NCBI RefSeq assembly: GCF_031624635.1
Contig: NZ_JAMQOQ010000003.1
Span: 124,001-188,000, forward strand
DNA length: 64,000 nucleotides
From: Halogeometricum sp. S3BR5-2
GTDB taxonomy: Archaea > Halobacteriota > Halobacteria > Halobacteriales > Haloferacaceae
Direction of reading: 5' to 3'
A program made the translations under genes and the position numbers. A model generated the notes under the pieces. It had not been told where the DNA came from, searched no databases, and saw nothing but the letters and a program-made list of their open reading frames with translations. This document shows positions 1 through 8,998 of this stretch, piece by piece; the stretch's first letter is position 1; each line of letters opens with the position of its first letter.

Positions 1-75
1 GTGTAAGAATGATATGGCAGTCGGCGGGAGACGGACCACGAAAGTCGGAATCCCTCGCTCGTCGGCGTCCGCGGA

Positions 76-939
76 CTACGCCGCCGCGACCGCCCGCCGC
101 CGGTCGAAGAGGTAGACGACGGCCGCGAGCCAGCACGCGCCGAGGAAGCCGAGCATCGAGACCGGCGCCTCCCACGCGTTGTACGCCGCCAGATAGTGGC
201 CGGCGACGAACGCGGCGACGGGGACGCCGACGTACGCGGCCACGTTCGGAATCCACGGCGAACCGGCCTCGTGGAACTCTTTCGCGTCCTTGTACACGCC
301 GAAGAGCGCGAGCGCCGCGGTGAACATCGCGACGAACCACATCAGGACCGCGAGCAGAGCGCCGACGAATCCGTCGGGGTCGAGGCCGAAGAGGAAGCCG
401 ACGGTCACCGGGAGGAAGACGGCGTAGCCGACGGCGGACAGCCACCACCTCGAATTCGGAACCTCCTCCCGAGCGCCGGTCGGCCCGTCCCGCGCCTCGG
501 CCCGCCACGAGCGCACCGCCGCGAACCGGTCCCCGACGAGTGCGGCCGCGCGCACGACGAGCACGGTGATGGCGACGCCGACGGCGATTGCGAGGGGGGT
601 TCCGACGAGAACGAACGCGGTCGCTCTCGGGTCGGAGGGGTCGAGCGTCGAGACCATGTTGGCGAGGTAGACGACGACCATGCCGACCGAGGCGGCCAGA
701 CCCGCGCGCGTCCCGGCCGCACGTCGCTCCGTCGGCCGGTCGTAGTACAGATAGCCGACGAGAAGTCCGACGACGAGGTAGGCGGCCGCCGAGACGGTCC
801 CGCCGGCGACTATCCGCTCGTCGGTCACCGCGCCCCACGAGAGCGCGACCGTTATCGGGACCGACGCGAGTCCGAAGGCCGTCGCGAGTCGGAGTTGCGG
901 GTCGGCCAGCGCCCGGCGGAGGCGCGCGTGGAGGGACAT
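76..939 (-). CDS. Multispan membrane protein of unknown function
   Basis: I do not recognise a named family. The 287-residue product has about eight hydrophobic segments separated by short loops, with one longer charged loop near the middle (around residues 140-160, rich in Arg, Glu and Pro), so it is an integral membrane protein of the cytoplasmic membrane. I start it at the ATG whose product begins MSLHARL. The frame stays open 15 codons further up, but only to a TTG, and the DNA there is an AT-rich stretch that looks like promoter. It is divergent from the small membrane protein that follows, and the two probably share the roughly 120-base region between them. Existence as a gene is well supported by codon bias; its role is unknown. 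Confidence 0.75.
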   Translation of the reverse strand: MSLHARLRRALADPQLRLATAFGLASVPITVALSWGAVTDERIVAGGTVSAAAYLVVGLLVGYLYYDRPTERRAAGTRAGLAASVGMVVVYLANMVSTLDPSDPRATAFVLVGTPLAIAVGVAITVLVVRAAALVGDRFAAVRSWRAEARDGPTGAREEVPNSRWWLSAVGYAVFLPVTVGFLFGLDPDGFVGALLAVLMWFVAMFTAALALFGVYKDAKEFHEAGSPWIPNVAAYVGVPVAAFVAGHYLAAYNAWEAPVSMLGFLGACWLAAVVYLFDRRRAVAAA

Positions 940-1062
940 CGTATCAGGTCCGCCGTCGACCGCAGCGACCAAGAATCTTTTCAATTTGTAGACGTTTGTC
1001 TCGTCGACGGCCGTTCGTCGGAGATAGTAAAACTAATCAACACTTTTGCGCGACGTATCGTC

Positions 1063-1329
1063 GTGCCCGACGACCCCGCCGCCGACTCGCTTCGCTACGC
1101 GCTGCGTCCCGAACTGCTCAAACTCTACGGAGTCACCGTTTTCGGGTACCTCGTCACGGCGAACGTTCGGGGAGCGTTCGGCGGGTTCGTCACCGCCCAA
1201 CCGTGGCAGGGGCTCCTCGAACTCCCGTTCGTCCTCCTGGGGCTGGCGCTCTTCTTCGGCGGGTTCGTCGGCGTGCTCCACCGGGTCCTCTCGGACGCGT
1301 CGTCGAATCGAAGGCGAAGCCGACTGTAG
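1063..1329 (+). CDS. Small two-span membrane protein
   Basis: This is an 88-residue product from a GTG start (MPDDPAADSLRYALRPEL...). It has an amphipathic N-terminus, two hydrophobic segments (about residues 24-38 and 53-72) and a basic Arg/Lys-rich tail, which suggests a small membrane protein with its C-terminus in the cytoplasm. The frame is open far upstream because of the high G+C, but the upstream part has the composition of an antisense shadow of the neighbouring gene. The GTG sits about 20 bases after an AT-rich stretch. No function can be assigned; it may be a haloarchaeal lineage-specific protein. Confidence 0.6.
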   Translation: MPDDPAADSLRYALRPELLKLYGVTVFGYLVTANVRGAFGGFVTAQPWQGLLELPFVLLGLALFFGGFVGVLHRVLSDASSNRRRSRL

Positions 1330-1403
1330 TGCCGTCTCGGACCGTTCTTCGGGGGTCCCCCGTCGATTGGAGCGTTCGGTTTCGGGGGCTCGGGACGGCG
1401 GCG

Positions 1404-3053
1404 CTAACAGCCCTCACCGACGGCGTCGGCGGGCGTCGAGACGACGACCGGGTCCAGTCCGTTCGCGGTGTAGACGACGTTCCGCGAGTCGAGCCACCCC
1501 TCGTACGTCGACTGCGCGACCGTCTGCGGGGAGGAGGGGAACAGGTGCGCGCCCGTCGTCGTCCACGACCGCTGGGAGACGACCGGACAGGTCGGACTCG
1601 GGCCGCCGGTGAGCCAACTCGCCGCCGGTCCGACCGAGGCGTCGCTGCCGAAGATGTAGATTCCGACGCGGGTGAGCGTGTGGCCGCCGGTCCACGCGCG
1701 GTCGGTGTGCGCGCCGAGGAACGCGACGCCCCGGTACTCCGAGTCGAGCGTCGTGCTCGGCGCCGAGGCGGTGTCCATGTTGAGGTACGCCAGCGGCGCG
1801 GAGGCGACGACGGTGAGGACGACGAGCACCGCGAGGGCGACGGAGAGCGCCCGTTTCAGCCCGTCCGCGGAGGGGCGACCGGAGTCGAGCACGCGCACCA
1901 GCGTCACCGCCGCGACGGCGAGCACCGGGAAGTGCAGGAACGTCTGCGCGCGCATCGCCGTCGCGAAGTACTCCGGCGTGAGCGACGCGGTGAGGCTGAA
2001 CCCGATGATGACCGCGGGCGCGGCGAACAGGGCGACGAGCAGCGTCGCGCCGCGGTACTCGTCCAGCACGTCCAGCGAGGGCGCCGCGGCGACGGCGACG
2101 AATGCGAGGAGGCCGACGAGGGCGAGGACGAGACGCGGCGTGCTCACCGTTCCCGGGAAGATGGGTGCGAAGGCGTTCAGCAGCACGACGGCGAAGAACG
2201 TCCCGACGACGGCGAGGTAGACGCCCTGTCGAATTCTGAGATCGGTGCGCTGGAACCAGACGACGCCGATGGCGAGGACGATGACCCACGCGACGAACAG
2301 GCCGGGGTAGGCGGTGACGCGGTCGACGTACGGGACGGTGAGCGACAGTCGAGTCGCGACGGCGCCGTAGTAGAGGGCGACGTACGCCCAGAAGCCGCCC
2401 GCGACGGCGACGCCGCCGACGAGCGAGCGCACCGAGAGCGTCTTCGAGACGTGCCGGGCGGTCAACGCGGTGACGACCAACCCGACGACGAACGACGTGA
2501 ACGTGTGCAGGAGCGGGAAGACGCCGAGGACGAGGGCGACCAGACCGTACCAGCGGGCCTCGCCCGTTCGGTAGGCGTAGTGGAGCGCGAACGCCACGGT
2601 GAAGGTGAGCAGGATGCCGACTATCTCCTCGTCGGGCACCAGCGTCCGGCGGAGGAACAGTCCCTCGACGGCGAGGAGGCCGGCCGTGACGACGGCCACG
2701 GAGGACGGGGAGACCGACAGGCGCGCCGAGTCGCGGACGATGCGGCGGGCGAGGACGGCGCCGACGAGGACGACGAGCGTTCCGACGACCGTCGCGAGCG
2801 GTTGTGCGACGTGGAGGGGGTCGGCGTCGAAGACGAGACCGGCGGTCGCGAAGAGCGTCGTGAACAGGAGGCTGTCGGCCCGGTCGGTGAAGGGGAACGC
2901 CCCGGTGTCGACGACCGTTCGAGCGAGGGCGGCGTAGTTGAACCCGTCGAGCGTCGAGGGGTAGGGACTCCAGTAGAGGGGGGCGGCGCGGAAGGCGAGC
3001 GCCACGGACACGACGGCGGCGAGGAGGAGGCCGACCCGGCGGCGGCGACTCAT
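1404..3053 (-). CDS. Large multispan membrane protein, GT-C glycosyltransferase-like
   Basis: A 549-residue protein with about twelve to thirteen hydrophobic helices and a soluble C-terminal part of roughly 140 residues. An N-terminal helix is followed by a first loop containing a Pro/Tyr-rich Asp motif (YPSTLDGFNY). That architecture resembles GT-C type glycosyltransferases that use lipid-linked sugars, with the acidic loop outside the membrane; the assignment rests on topology only. The C-terminal domain contains several Trp and paired Cys residues and ends in Cys. Its ATG abuts the stop of the large ABC permease upstream with no spacer (TAA then ATG on the minus strand), so the two are almost certainly co-transcribed and translationally coupled. 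It could instead be an export or assembly factor for that permease. Confidence 0.7.
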   Translation of the reverse strand: MSRRRRVGLLLAAVVSVALAFRAAPLYWSPYPSTLDGFNYAALARTVVDTGAFPFTDRADSLLFTTLFATAGLVFDADPLHVAQPLATVVGTLVVLVGAVLARRIVRDSARLSVSPSSVAVVTAGLLAVEGLFLRRTLVPDEEIVGILLTFTVAFALHYAYRTGEARWYGLVALVLGVFPLLHTFTSFVVGLVVTALTARHVSKTLSVRSLVGGVAVAGGFWAYVALYYGAVATRLSLTVPYVDRVTAYPGLFVAWVIVLAIGVVWFQRTDLRIRQGVYLAVVGTFFAVVLLNAFAPIFPGTVSTPRLVLALVGLLAFVAVAAAPSLDVLDEYRGATLLVALFAAPAVIIGFSLTASLTPEYFATAMRAQTFLHFPVLAVAAVTLVRVLDSGRPSADGLKRALSVALAVLVVLTVVASAPLAYLNMDTASAPSTTLDSEYRGVAFLGAHTDRAWTGGHTLTRVGIYIFGSDASVGPAASWLTGGPSPTCPVVSQRSWTTTGAHLFPSSPQTVAQSTYEGWLDSRNVVYTANGLDPVVVSTPADAVGEGC

Positions 3054-5993
3054 TTACTCATCACTTCCCGACGGCGTGGGTATATGTCTATCTACTAAGA
3101 GCGTCGCCGGGTCGCTGCGGACGACGGCCGCGGCGGCCAGCGTCGCGCTGACGAGCGAGAGCGCGACGCCGCAGGCCAGCGCTCCGAGGACGATGGCCGG
3201 CGAGAGCGAGGGTTCCAAGACGAGACCGAACACGCGGAGTTCGCCGACGGCGAGCAGCGCCCGAACCGCGAGATACGCGAGCGCCATCGCGAGCGCGGCC
3301 GCCGTGGTTCCGATTTTGAGCGCGTCGACGAACACGTCGAAGAACACCGAACGGGGGCCCGCGCCCGTCGCCCGCCGGATGCCGATTTCGCGCTTGGCGG
3401 TGTGGACCGCGCGGGTGAACGCCGCGGTGGTGCTGCCGACGGTCATCACGCCGAGCAGCGAGACGACGGCGAGCACGAGCACCTCGATGTTGCCGAACGC
3501 CACCTGTATCGCCTGCGTGATGCCGCCGCCGCCGGAGAACTGCCCGCTCTGCGCCAGCGCCGCGCCGAGGCGGGCGTCGCCGCTGACGGTGTAGGTCGAG
3601 GTCGCACTCGCCCCCGTCTCGACCGACGCCGTCACGTCGTACGACCCGGCCGGTCGCTGCGGAATCTCGACGGCGAACTGCGCCGTCTCGCCCGGGTCGA
3701 GCGCCAGCGCCTCCGTCCGCTCGACGCCCGGTGCGGTCACGCTCAGGTTCGTCTCTATCGGCTCTATCCACGGGTTCCGCGCCGTCACGGTCGCCTCCGG
3801 TCGCGTGAAGATGCTCGGCGCGTCCGGCGAGACGGTCACGTCCAGTATCGGCGCCCGCGCCGCACCCGGCGCGACGGCGACAGTCGTTCGCGCGCGCTCC
3901 CCCCCGTTCTCGGCGGTGACGGTGATGTTGCCGGTCGTTTCGAGCGAGATCCGCGCGTCGCCGTTCTCGTTCGTCGTCGCCGTCCGCCCGTCGACGCTCA
4001 CCGTCGCGCCGGCGACCGGTCGGTCGTTCCGGAGCACCCGCACTGCCGGCGTGCTACCCGTCGGCGCGCGGGCGGGCGCCTCGACGACGAGGCCGGCGCC
4101 GTCCGCGTCGAGCGCAACCAGCGAGTCGCCGTCGACGGTGACGTTCTTGCGCACGTCGCCGACGACGAGGGGGTACGTCCCGTCCGGGAGGTCCGCGAAG
4201 GCGACGAACGCGCGCGCCGAACGCTGACCGTCGACGGTCACCTCGGTCGCGCGCGTCCGGTCGCCGAGGCGGACCTCGACCTCCCGGGTCGCCTCGCTCA
4301 ACCCGAGGTTCGTCACGCCGACGGCGACGCCGGGCGTGCCGTTCTCGGTGGCGACCCGGGCGCTCGTAACGACGATGGTGGAGGTGCCGGCGGCGTCGAC
4401 GTCGAGGCCGTCGGTCCGGACGAACTGGACGGCGTCCCGACCGGTGGAGGACATCTCGCGGGCGGCCGGGAGGGAGACGAGCAGTTGGTCGTCCTGGATG
4501 CCCTCGCCGGAGAACGTGCCGGTGAGTTCGAGGCGCATCACGCTGGCGTCGGTGCTCCCGCCGATGACGACGGTGTCGCCGGGCGACAGCCCCGTCGACC
4601 GCGCGAGGTCGGCGCCGACGAGGGCCTCGTTCTCCGCGTCGGGCGCCTCGCCGCGCGCCAACTCGACGCCCGAGAGCGCCCGGTAGGCGGTGAAGTTCAC
4701 CCCCCTGGCGACGATGGGGTCCCCGTCGTACACCTCGAACAGGAGTATCTCGGGGCTCGCCGTCGCGCCCTGCGCGCGGAGGGCGTCCGCGTACGCGGTC
4801 GGGACGCTGCTGGCGATGGGATGGGGCGCGTCGGGTTGCGTGACGGTCTCGCCCGTGTCCGCCAGCGGACCGACAGCCCCCGCCACCGCGGTGAGGAGGA
4901 GGAGTGCGGCCATGAACACCGACAGCGTCGCCGCCGTCGGCACGAGGGCGTCCCAGCCGACGAGGCGCGTCCCGACGAGACTTCCGAGTCGGTCGCGGAG
5001 GCCCCCCTCGTCGGGGCGTTCGTGCCCGGTGAGCGCCGCCGGGTCCCCCGTCGCCCCGCGGGAGGCGGCGAGGAGGCCCGCGAGGCCGCCGACGAGGAGG
5101 AAGAGGGCGACGGCCGGGAGGAGGACGGCGAGCACCGGTTCTGTCACCCGCGCGCTCAGCGTCGTCGGGAGGCCGCGGTAGACGGCGGCGTTGACGACGG
5201 CGCGGACGAGGATGAGACCGAAGCCGTACCCCGCCGCGGTTCCGACGGCGGTGAGCGCGAGCGCCCGAACCGCGAACAGCCGGTATATCTGAAACGGCGT
5301 CGCGCCGGTCGAGCGGAGGACGGCGACGTCCGGCCGGCGCTCCCGGACCGTGATCCGAACGACGCTGTAGATGGTGACGGCGACGAGGACGCCCGCGGCG
5401 ACGGTGGCCAGTTGCAGGAGGCGGACGAGTTCGGCGGCCCCGCGGACGAAGAACTCCAAGGCGGACAGGAGCGGCGTCTCCGCGCGTGCCTCCGTCTCGC
5501 GGATGGTCACGGCGGAGGCGCCCTCGAACGCGGCGGCCGTCTCGGGGTCGGTCACGTACCACGAGTCGGGGAGCACCGGCCGCGACTCCCGCGGTTGGAC
5601 GCGGACGGTCCGGTCGCCGACCGAGACCCGCCTCGCGGCGCCCCGATAGTCGGCGCCGGCGAGGACGCCGGGGTCGGGCGGCGGGAACTCGACGGTCCGC
5701 CCGCGGACGGTGATGCTCGGCGTTCCGTCGGGCACGCCGACGACGGTCACCTGCTCGCCGTCGAGCGTCGCCTCGGCGACGGTGAGTTCGACGACCGCCG
5801 CGCCGTCGCTGCCTCCGGTGTCGTCGATGCCGTACGGCGTCTCGAACTGCGCCGCGATGGCCGTGGTCTGGGACCCGAGCGCGACGCCCAACACGGCCGC
5901 GCCGACGAGGAAGGAGACGGTGAGGGCGATGACGACGACGGCCAGCGTGTCGCGCCGCGCCCACCCGAAGGAGAGTGCTCGTCGGTATCCCAT
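3054..5993 (-). CDS. ABC transporter permease, FtsX/MacB type with extracellular Ig-like domains
   Basis: A 979-residue membrane protein. Residues about 14-38 form the first helix, followed by an extracellular region, then an FtsX-like block of three helices (about 190-330) with the conserved cytoplasmic stretch that includes RSTGATPFQI. Further helices lie near 340-380. A long extracellular part follows, whose last 250 residues (about 548-798) look like three beta-sandwich repeats of the CARDB/Ig type, and a C-terminal FtsX block (about 830-979) carries a matching RRATGAGPRS loop. Duplicated FtsX blocks are typical of permeases for lipoprotein or lipid export and mechanotransmission. I start at the MGYRRALS methionine, since upstream codons overlap the divergent promoter. 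No ATPase gene sits beside it. Confidence 0.85.
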   Translation of the reverse strand: MGYRRALSFGWARRDTLAVVVIALTVSFLVGAAVLGVALGSQTTAIAAQFETPYGIDDTGGSDGAAVVELTVAEATLDGEQVTVVGVPDGTPSITVRGRTVEFPPPDPGVLAGADYRGAARRVSVGDRTVRVQPRESRPVLPDSWYVTDPETAAAFEGASAVTIRETEARAETPLLSALEFFVRGAAELVRLLQLATVAAGVLVAVTIYSVVRITVRERRPDVAVLRSTGATPFQIYRLFAVRALALTAVGTAAGYGFGLILVRAVVNAAVYRGLPTTLSARVTEPVLAVLLPAVALFLLVGGLAGLLAASRGATGDPAALTGHERPDEGGLRDRLGSLVGTRLVGWDALVPTAATLSVFMAALLLLTAVAGAVGPLADTGETVTQPDAPHPIASSVPTAYADALRAQGATASPEILLFEVYDGDPIVARGVNFTAYRALSGVELARGEAPDAENEALVGADLARSTGLSPGDTVVIGGSTDASVMRLELTGTFSGEGIQDDQLLVSLPAAREMSSTGRDAVQFVRTDGLDVDAAGTSTIVVTSARVATENGTPGVAVGVTNLGLSEATREVEVRLGDRTRATEVTVDGQRSARAFVAFADLPDGTYPLVVGDVRKNVTVDGDSLVALDADGAGLVVEAPARAPTGSTPAVRVLRNDRPVAGATVSVDGRTATTNENGDARISLETTGNITVTAENGGERARTTVAVAPGAARAPILDVTVSPDAPSIFTRPEATVTARNPWIEPIETNLSVTAPGVERTEALALDPGETAQFAVEIPQRPAGSYDVTASVETGASATSTYTVSGDARLGAALAQSGQFSGGGGITQAIQVAFGNIEVLVLAVVSLLGVMTVGSTTAAFTRAVHTAKREIGIRRATGAGPRSVFFDVFVDALKIGTTAAALAMALAYLAVRALLAVGELRVFGLVLEPSLSPAIVLGALACGVALSLVSATLAAAAVVRSDPATLLVDRHIPTPSGSDE

Positions 5994-6213
5994 CTGGTCT
6001 GTCGGCACCTTCGCGTCGGCGACCAAATATGTGTGTGGTCTCCGGGTGGAAAGCGGCCGCCGGCGACCGGTCGTCGGCGGTACGTCTCGGGAGCGCTCCG
6101 GAGCGGACACCACCGTTTCCGCCGTTCTCGTCGCTCTCGACCGCCGGAGGGCAGAAACCCCGCCCGTCTGCTGCAAAACGGGGGTTGTTGTGCGGCGCCG
6201 GATAAGCCCGTGT

Positions 6214-7215
6214 ATGGACATCGGATTCGGACTGCTGAGCGCCCAGCGGCGCCCCGACGACGACCGCTCGGCGGCCGCCCTGTACGACGAGTTGCTCGAA
6301 CTCGGCGAGACGGCCGACCGGGTGGGTCTCGACAGCGTCTGGACGTCGGAGCACCACTTCCGAGACGACGAGTACCTCTCGGGGACGATGCCGGCGCTCA
6401 GCGCGCTCGCGGCCCGGACCGACGACGTGGAACTGGCGTCCGGGGTGGCGCTCGCGCCGCTGTACGATTCGGTCCGCCTCGCCGAGGATTCGGCGACGGT
6501 CGAGGCGCTCTCGAACGGGCGGCTCACTCTCGGCCTCTCCATCGGCTACCTCGACGAGGAGTTCCGGGAGTTCGGCGTCCCGAAGGACGAGCGGACCGAC
6601 CGGACGGAGGACGCAGTCCGCCTGCTCCGCAACGCGTGGGAACCGGGGCCGCTGGACTACGACGCGGAGTTCCACCCCGTCTCGCCGGAGACGACGGTGA
6701 CGCCGACGCCCGACTCGCCGCCGCGACTCGTGCTCGGCGCGGTGGCGAAACCCGCCGTCCGGCGCGCGGCCCGCATGGCCGACGGCTGGTGCGCCAACGA
6801 GGCGCTGTCGGTCGACGACATCCGGAAGCGCAAGGAGGACATCGAGCGCGTTCGGGAGGAAGAGGGAATCGACGGCGACTTCACGACCTACGTGATCCAG
6901 TACGGGTTCGTCGGCGACAGCTACGAGGAGGCGTGGGAGACCGTCCGAGAGAGCTACTTCTACCAGCAGCGCAAGTATCAGGAGTGGGCCGACGAGGAAC
7001 CGACGGACGAACTGCCCGAGGAGCGGCGGCGCGAACTCGAAGACGCGGCGCTCGTCGGGACGCCGGAGGACGTCGTCGAGGACCTCGAAACGTACCGCGA
7101 CGAACTGGGCGACGACGTTCACTTCGTCTTCCGGTCGTACTACCCCGGTATCGAGACCGAGGAGATGGTTCGGAGTCTCGAACGACTGGGCGAGGACGTG
7201 CTGCCGAAGTTCTGA
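6214..7215 (+). CDS. LLM-class flavin-dependent oxidoreductase
   Basis: A 333-residue luciferase-like monooxygenase family protein. It starts with the typical first strand MDIGFGLLS, continues with the SVWTSEHHF helix motif, and has a beta-barrel core containing GRLTLGLSIGY, which in this family lines the flavin (FMN or F420) phosphate site. The substrate cannot be told from sequence; relatives oxidise alkanals, sulfonates or F420-linked alcohols. The C-terminal third holds the family's mobile helices and a KYQEWAD segment. The ATG is preceded by a GATAA-type AT-rich element about 10 bases upstream. It is divergent from the ABC permease and followed by an EamA carrier on the same strand after a 155-base gap, so it is probably its own transcription unit. 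Confidence 0.88.
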   Translation: MDIGFGLLSAQRRPDDDRSAAALYDELLELGETADRVGLDSVWTSEHHFRDDEYLSGTMPALSALAARTDDVELASGVALAPLYDSVRLAEDSATVEALSNGRLTLGLSIGYLDEEFREFGVPKDERTDRTEDAVRLLRNAWEPGPLDYDAEFHPVSPETTVTPTPDSPPRLVLGAVAKPAVRRAARMADGWCANEALSVDDIRKRKEDIERVREEEGIDGDFTTYVIQYGFVGDSYEEAWETVRESYFYQQRKYQEWADEEPTDELPEERRRELEDAALVGTPEDVVEDLETYRDELGDDVHFVFRSYYPGIETEEMVRSLERLGEDVLPKF

Positions 7216-7370
7216 GCCGGGCGAACACCGGAGAGGGGTGATAAACGCCGTCCGCTGTTGGCCCGGACACTTAGTATCCGCCGGGGTGAGACCGACACGA
7301 TGGGTAGGACGACAGCCCCGACGGGGCGCGCGCCGAGCGGGAAGGAAGGAACGGGAACGGACGGGCGCCG

Positions 7371-7781
7371 ATGAATTCGGCGCTCGTGTACGGAACGATA
7401 ACGATGCTCGCGTGGGGGGTCTGGATCGTGCTGGGCGACGCCGCATCGGACTCGATAGCCCCCGAGATGGCCGCGTTCGTCACGTACTTCGTGGCGACGA
7501 TTCTGGTGGGCGTCTACGTCCTCGTCACCGACGTCTCGGTCGCCGTCACGGGGCGCGGACTGGCGCTGTCCGCACTCGCCGGCGTCGGCGCCGTGACCGG
7601 CGTCGTCGCGACGTACATCGGCGTCTCCATCGGGTCGACGGCGCTCGTCTCGACGCTCGGCGGGATGTACTTCGTCATCACGGCGATCATCAGCGTCCTC
7701 GCGTTGGGAGAACCGCTCTCTGCGAACAAGGTCGTCGGCATCGGCCTGGCGCTGGCCGCCATCGTCGTCATCAACCAGTAA
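7371..7781 (+). CDS. Half-size EamA/DMT-superfamily membrane carrier
   Basis: This 136-residue protein has about five hydrophobic helices and reads like one EamA repeat of the drug/metabolite transporter superfamily: a first helix with MLAWGVWIVLGDAAS and a last helix with the typical ending LGEPLSANKVVGIGLALAAIVV. Full-length EamA proteins carry two such repeats, so this one would have to act as a dimer, as known for half-size DMT carriers. The substrate is unknown. The GLE/LGEP motif before the last helix is the best family marker. It ends about 40 bases before the end of convergent nikR. Confidence 0.8.
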   Translation: MNSALVYGTITMLAWGVWIVLGDAASDSIAPEMAAFVTYFVATILVGVYVLVTDVSVAVTGRGLALSALAGVGAVTGVVATYIGVSIGSTALVSTLGGMYFVITAIISVLALGEPLSANKVVGIGLALAAIVVINQ

Positions 7782-7820
7782 TTCTCGGGTCGTCGCGTCC
7801 CCCGTTCCGGAGGCCGGGGG

Positions 7821-8237
7821 TCATCGGTCGGCTTCGACGACGGTGAGTTCGACGTTTCGAACCCCCTTCAGCGGCCGAATCTCCGAGAGCAGCGCCTCGA
7901 TTCGCTCGCCCGGCCCGTCGACGGCGATGGATTCCAGACAGAGGCGGTCGCCGAGGTGGACGTGGTGGACGGCGACGACGGTGTCCGCGAAGTCGTGTTG
8001 CAGGCCGGTCATCCGCTCTGTCACCCCGCTGTGGTCGTGTTCGTAGAGGACGACCACCGTCCCGCTGAGCGACCCGGAGAGCCCGGTCTGTCGGTTGAAC
8101 TCCGTGACGAACGCGCGGAGGGCGTCCCTCGTCGCCTCGGAGCGACTGCCGTACTCGCCCGCCTCGACCACGCCGTCCAGTTGCGCGAGCAACTCCGGCG
8201 GGAGGGTGACGCTCATTCGATCGTTGGCTTGGCCCAT
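7821..8237 (-). CDS. nikR: Nickel-responsive ribbon-helix-helix regulator NikR
   Basis: A 138-residue regulator. Residues 5-45 form a MetJ/Arc/CopG-type ribbon-helix-helix DNA-binding domain (MSVTLPPELLAQLDG...YGSRSEATRDALR). Residues 58-138 form an ACT-like nickel-binding domain. The four nickel ligands of E. coli NikR (His76, His87, His89, Cys95) align with His81, His92, His94 and Cys100 here, so the high-affinity site is intact. It is transcribed away from the cbiM-cbiQ-cbiO importer, and the two start codons are 110 bases apart. This supports control of that importer by nickel. I chose the ATG giving MGQANDRMS; the upstream extension is composition shadow. Confidence 0.92.
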   Translation of the reverse strand: MGQANDRMSVTLPPELLAQLDGVVEAGEYGSRSEATRDALRAFVTEFNRQTGLSGSLSGTVVVLYEHDHSGVTERMTGLQHDFADTVVAVHHVHLGDRLCLESIAVDGPGERIEALLSEIRPLKGVRNVELTVVEADR

Positions 8238-8292
8238 CGACCCCCTGTTTCGGCAGCGAACGCTTAATCGTTGATAGCGAGCGCCGGCGGCG

Positions 8293-8322
8293 AGTATTAC
8301 GATTTCGAGCAAAAGTATTATT
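8293..8322. promoter_or_regulatory. Candidate NikR-controlled promoter of the nickel/cobalt importer
   Basis: In the nikR-cbiM intergenic region the heptamer AGTATTA occurs twice, at 8293-8299 and 8314-8320. They are 21 bases apart, that is two helical turns. The second copy lies in GTATTATT, about 26 bases before the cbiM ATG, the position of an archaeal TATA box for a nearly leaderless transcript. A regulator bound across both copies would block TBP. Assignment to NikR is inference from gene order; the repeats themselves are visible. Confidence 0.4.
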
Positions 8323-8347
8323 CCGGCGCTGGGCGACCACGAGACGA

Positions 8348-8998
8348 ATGCACATTCCGGACGGATTTCTCGACCCGTGGGTCGCGGGGTTGTTCTGGCT
8401 CGGTTCGGGCGCCGCCGTCGGCGTCGCGGTCGACCGCGCGCGAGACGAACTCGGCGACGAGCGGACGCCGCTGCTCGGCGTCGTCGCCGCCGGCATCTTC
8501 GCCGCGCAGATGCTCAACTGGCCGATACCGGGCGGGACGAGCGCGCACTTCGTCGGCGGCGCGTTCGCCGGCATCCTCTTGGGTCCGTCGCTCGGCGTCC
8601 TCGCGATGACCGCCGTGGTCTCGATTCAGGCGCTCGTGTTCGGCGACGGCGGCATCGTCGCCCTCGGCGCGAACCTGTTCGCGATGGCCGTCGTCGACGT
8701 GCTCGTCGGCTACGCGCTGTTCCGAGCGCTCCGGGGAGTCCACGAGACCGGCGCCGCCTTCGCGGCCGGGTGGGGTGCCATTACGCTCTCGGCGCTCGCC
8801 GTCGGCGTCGGCGTCGGGGCGTCCTCGGCGTTCGCGTACGAACTCGGAACGACGGTCACCATCATGGTCGTCGGCCACGCGCTGTTGGGGGTCGTCGAAG
8901 GGGCCATCACGGCGGCCGTCTACGGCTACGTCGCGGACGCCCGGCCGGACCTCGTGCTCGGACGGGACGACGACCGCGCCGCGGGGGTCGGCCTGTGA
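8348..8998 (+). CDS. cbiM: ECF transporter substrate-binding membrane protein CbiM/NikM
   Basis: A 216-residue membrane protein that begins MHIPDGFLD. This is the hallmark N-terminus of CbiM/NikM, where the first residues and His2 chelate the Ni2+ or Co2+ ion inside the protein. About six hydrophobic helices follow, with the NWPIPGGTSAHFVGG segment that forms the inner metal-gating loop. It is the S-component of an energy-coupling factor importer with the three genes downstream. Because NikR is encoded divergently, nickel is the more likely cargo, although CbiM-type proteins also carry cobalt. Its stop overlaps the next GTG start (GTGA), indicating translational coupling. The ATG start is fixed by the metal-binding N-terminus. 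Confidence 0.93.
   Translation: MHIPDGFLDPWVAGLFWLGSGAAVGVAVDRARDELGDERTPLLGVVAAGIFAAQMLNWPIPGGTSAHFVGGAFAGILLGPSLGVLAMTAVVSIQALVFGDGGIVALGANLFAMAVVDVLVGYALFRALRGVHETGAAFAAGWGAITLSALAVGVGVGASSAFAYELGTTVTIMVVGHALLGVVEGAITAAVYGYVADARPDLVLGRDDDRAAGVGL

Noticed and set aside
588-3098. An 836-residue open frame on the plus strand opposite the GT-C-like gene
   Set aside because: It is an antisense shadow: Arg- and Glu-rich low-complexity sequence, no recognisable family, and fully opposite a gene with clear membrane helices. Long empty frames are normal at this G+C.
3402-7241. A 1279-residue open frame spanning the ABC permease and the oxidoreductase
   Set aside because: It overlaps two well-supported genes, its composition is dominated by Arg/Asp/Gly, and no motif is visible.
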